Below, in pieces: positions 63,160 to 64,000 of a DNA stretch of 64,000 bases (positions are counted from its first letter, which is position 1; each line of letters opens with the position of its first letter). A program made the translations under genes and the position numbers. The notes under the pieces are model-generated. The model had not been told where the DNA came from. It was given only the letters and a program-made list of their open reading frames with translations, and did no database searches. Source of the DNA: JACCTI01 sp038237435 (lineage in GTDB: Bacteria; Verrucomicrobiota; Verrucomicrobiia; Chthoniobacterales; UBA10450); assembly GCA_038237435.1 (NCBI GenBank), contig JBBRYT010000001.1, positions 1 to 64,000 of the forward strand. The letters are read 5' to 3'.

Positions 63160-64000
63160 TCAGCGTTTCAGGGAGCTGTCGATAAACGAAATTGTCTGAC
63201 GGATGTTGTCCTGCTCGACCATGCGGCGCTTCACCAGTTTGCACGCATGAAGGACCGTGCCGTGATCGCGTCCGCCAAACGCGTCGCCTATTTCGTTGAG
63301 CGACTGTTTTGTTAACTCGCGCGCGAGATACATCGCGATCTGGCGTGGGAACGCGATGTTAGCCGGACGACGTTTGCTCGTCATGTCCGCCAGCCGCACG
63401 TCGAAATGCTCGGCCACGCGCCGCTGAATTTGCTCGATCGTAATCGCGTGCCGCGCTTCTTCGTTGAGAATGTCCTTGAGCAAATGCTCGACCACTTCGT
63501 TTGTCAGCTCCTTCCCGCTGAGCGAGGCAAATGAAGCCACCCGCATGAGCGCGCCTTCGAGCCGGCGCACGTTGGTGCGAATGCGATTGGCGAGAAATTC
63601 AAAAATTTCCTCGCGCAATGTGATCTGCAGCGTGCGCGCTTTCTTGCGCAGGATGGCGATGCGCGTTTCGACATCGGGCGGCTGCAATTCGGCGGTCAAA
63701 CCCCATTCGAAGCGGGAGACGAGTCGATGCTCCAGGTTGGCAATTTCCGAGGCGGGGCGATCGCTCGACAGCACGATCTGTTTATGGCCGTCGAAGAGCG
63801 TGTTGAAGGTGTGGAAGAATTCTTCCCCGGAACGTTCTTTGCCGCCGAGAAATTGGATGTCGTCAATCAGGAGGAGATCGGCCTGGCGATAGCGCTTCCG
63901 GAATTTCACCAGCGTGCTGTGCTGGATGGCGTCGATGAATTCGTTGATGAAAAGCTCGCTCGAAAGGTACATGACCTTCGCGTTTTTCTTTTTCGACCAG
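63160..64000 (-). CDS. dnaA: Chromosomal replication initiator DnaA (5' part beyond window)
   Basis: The C-terminal ~280 residues. The frame is open to the right edge (WSKKKNAKV before MYLSSELFINEF), so the N-terminal domain and Walker A lie outside. Visible: Walker B LLLIDDIQFLGGKERSGEEF, sensor SSDRPASEIANLEHRLVSRF, ISATLQPPDV-like ELQPPDVETRIAILR, and the domain IV signature FGGRDHGTVLHACKLV. Initiates replication. The ATG inside the frame (63972) is internal, not the start. Confidence 0.96.
   Translation of the reverse strand, partial: WSKKKNAKVMYLSSELFINEFIDAIQHSTLVKFRKRYRQADLLLIDDIQFLGGKERSGEEFFHTFNTLFDGHKQIVLSSDRPASEIANLEHRLVSRFEWGLTAELQPPDVETRIAILRKKARTLQITLREEIFEFLANRIRTNVRRLEGALMRVASFASLSGKELTNEVVEHLLKDILNEEARHAITIEQIQRRVAEHFDVRLADMTSKRRPANIAFPRQIAMYLARELTKQSLNEIGDAFGGRDHGTVLHACKLVKRRMVEQDNIRQTISFIDSSLKR

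Overview
The window is 64 kb of a moderately high-GC bacterial chromosome. Gene content points to a soil Verrucomicrobiota (Chthoniobacterales or 'Ca. Udaeobacter'-like): an ADOP-type permease with DUF4386 proteins, an alpha-E/ATP-grasp pair, lmo0937/DUF3185 mini-proteins and a CbiX/DR2241 pair. That placement is inference, since no rRNA is present. The right edge carries dnaN and the 3' part of dnaA, so the window may lie near a replication origin, although no DnaA-box cluster is visible. I see no tRNA, rRNA or CRISPR.

1-3.2 kb: a 5'-truncated IS110/IS1111-type transposase, a 400-base non-coding stretch, then a small chromosomal integron. Its integrase gene (2110-3111, +) has an attI-like junction at 2009-2015 and two cassettes running away from it on the minus strand. 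Each encodes a small secreted protein, and a well-formed 127-base attC separates them (1434-1560).

3.2-14 kb: a tightly packed minus-strand unit read from 13996 down to 3279. It runs GntR/YtrA-like repressor, ABC ATPase, ABC-2 permease, two DUF4386 membrane proteins, MacB/FtsX-like permease, secreted protein, a decayed and three intact membrane-anchored medium-chain oxidoreductases. A perfect 24-base palindrome (14066-14089) upstream is the probable operator. ftsH follows (14259-16298). This block is richer in CTAG and TTA/CTA codons than the rest.

16.4-64 kb: housekeeping and envelope genes. They include a 1206-residue TerB/ABCG-like transporter, an ECF sigma factor with a putative anti-sigma factor and a protease-dead HtrA-like protein, ligA, a peptidoglycan amidase, nagA, a halogenase-like/acyltransferase/deacetylase/methyltransferase cluster, and the run rpoN-DUF721-folB-NUDIX-tatC-pilD. 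Further on are an NtrC-type regulator, the four-gene overlapping operon cbiX-GAF-DR2241-like-amidohydrolase, PBP2, uvrC, ubiX-DUF374-folD, a D,D-carboxypeptidase, MTAP, miaB, a GT9 glycosyltransferase, dnaN and dnaA.

The most unusual signal is a dispersed 11-base DNA word, GCCTAACGAGT / ACTCGTTAGGC. It occurs 16 times exactly and about 30 times as GCCTAACGA, between and inside unrelated genes and in different reading frames. The same bases (CTAACGAG) form the recombination core of the integron's attI and attC. It looks like a genome-wide DNA-level signal (uptake tag, recombination or segregation site, or protein-binding site) not explained by any annotated feature.
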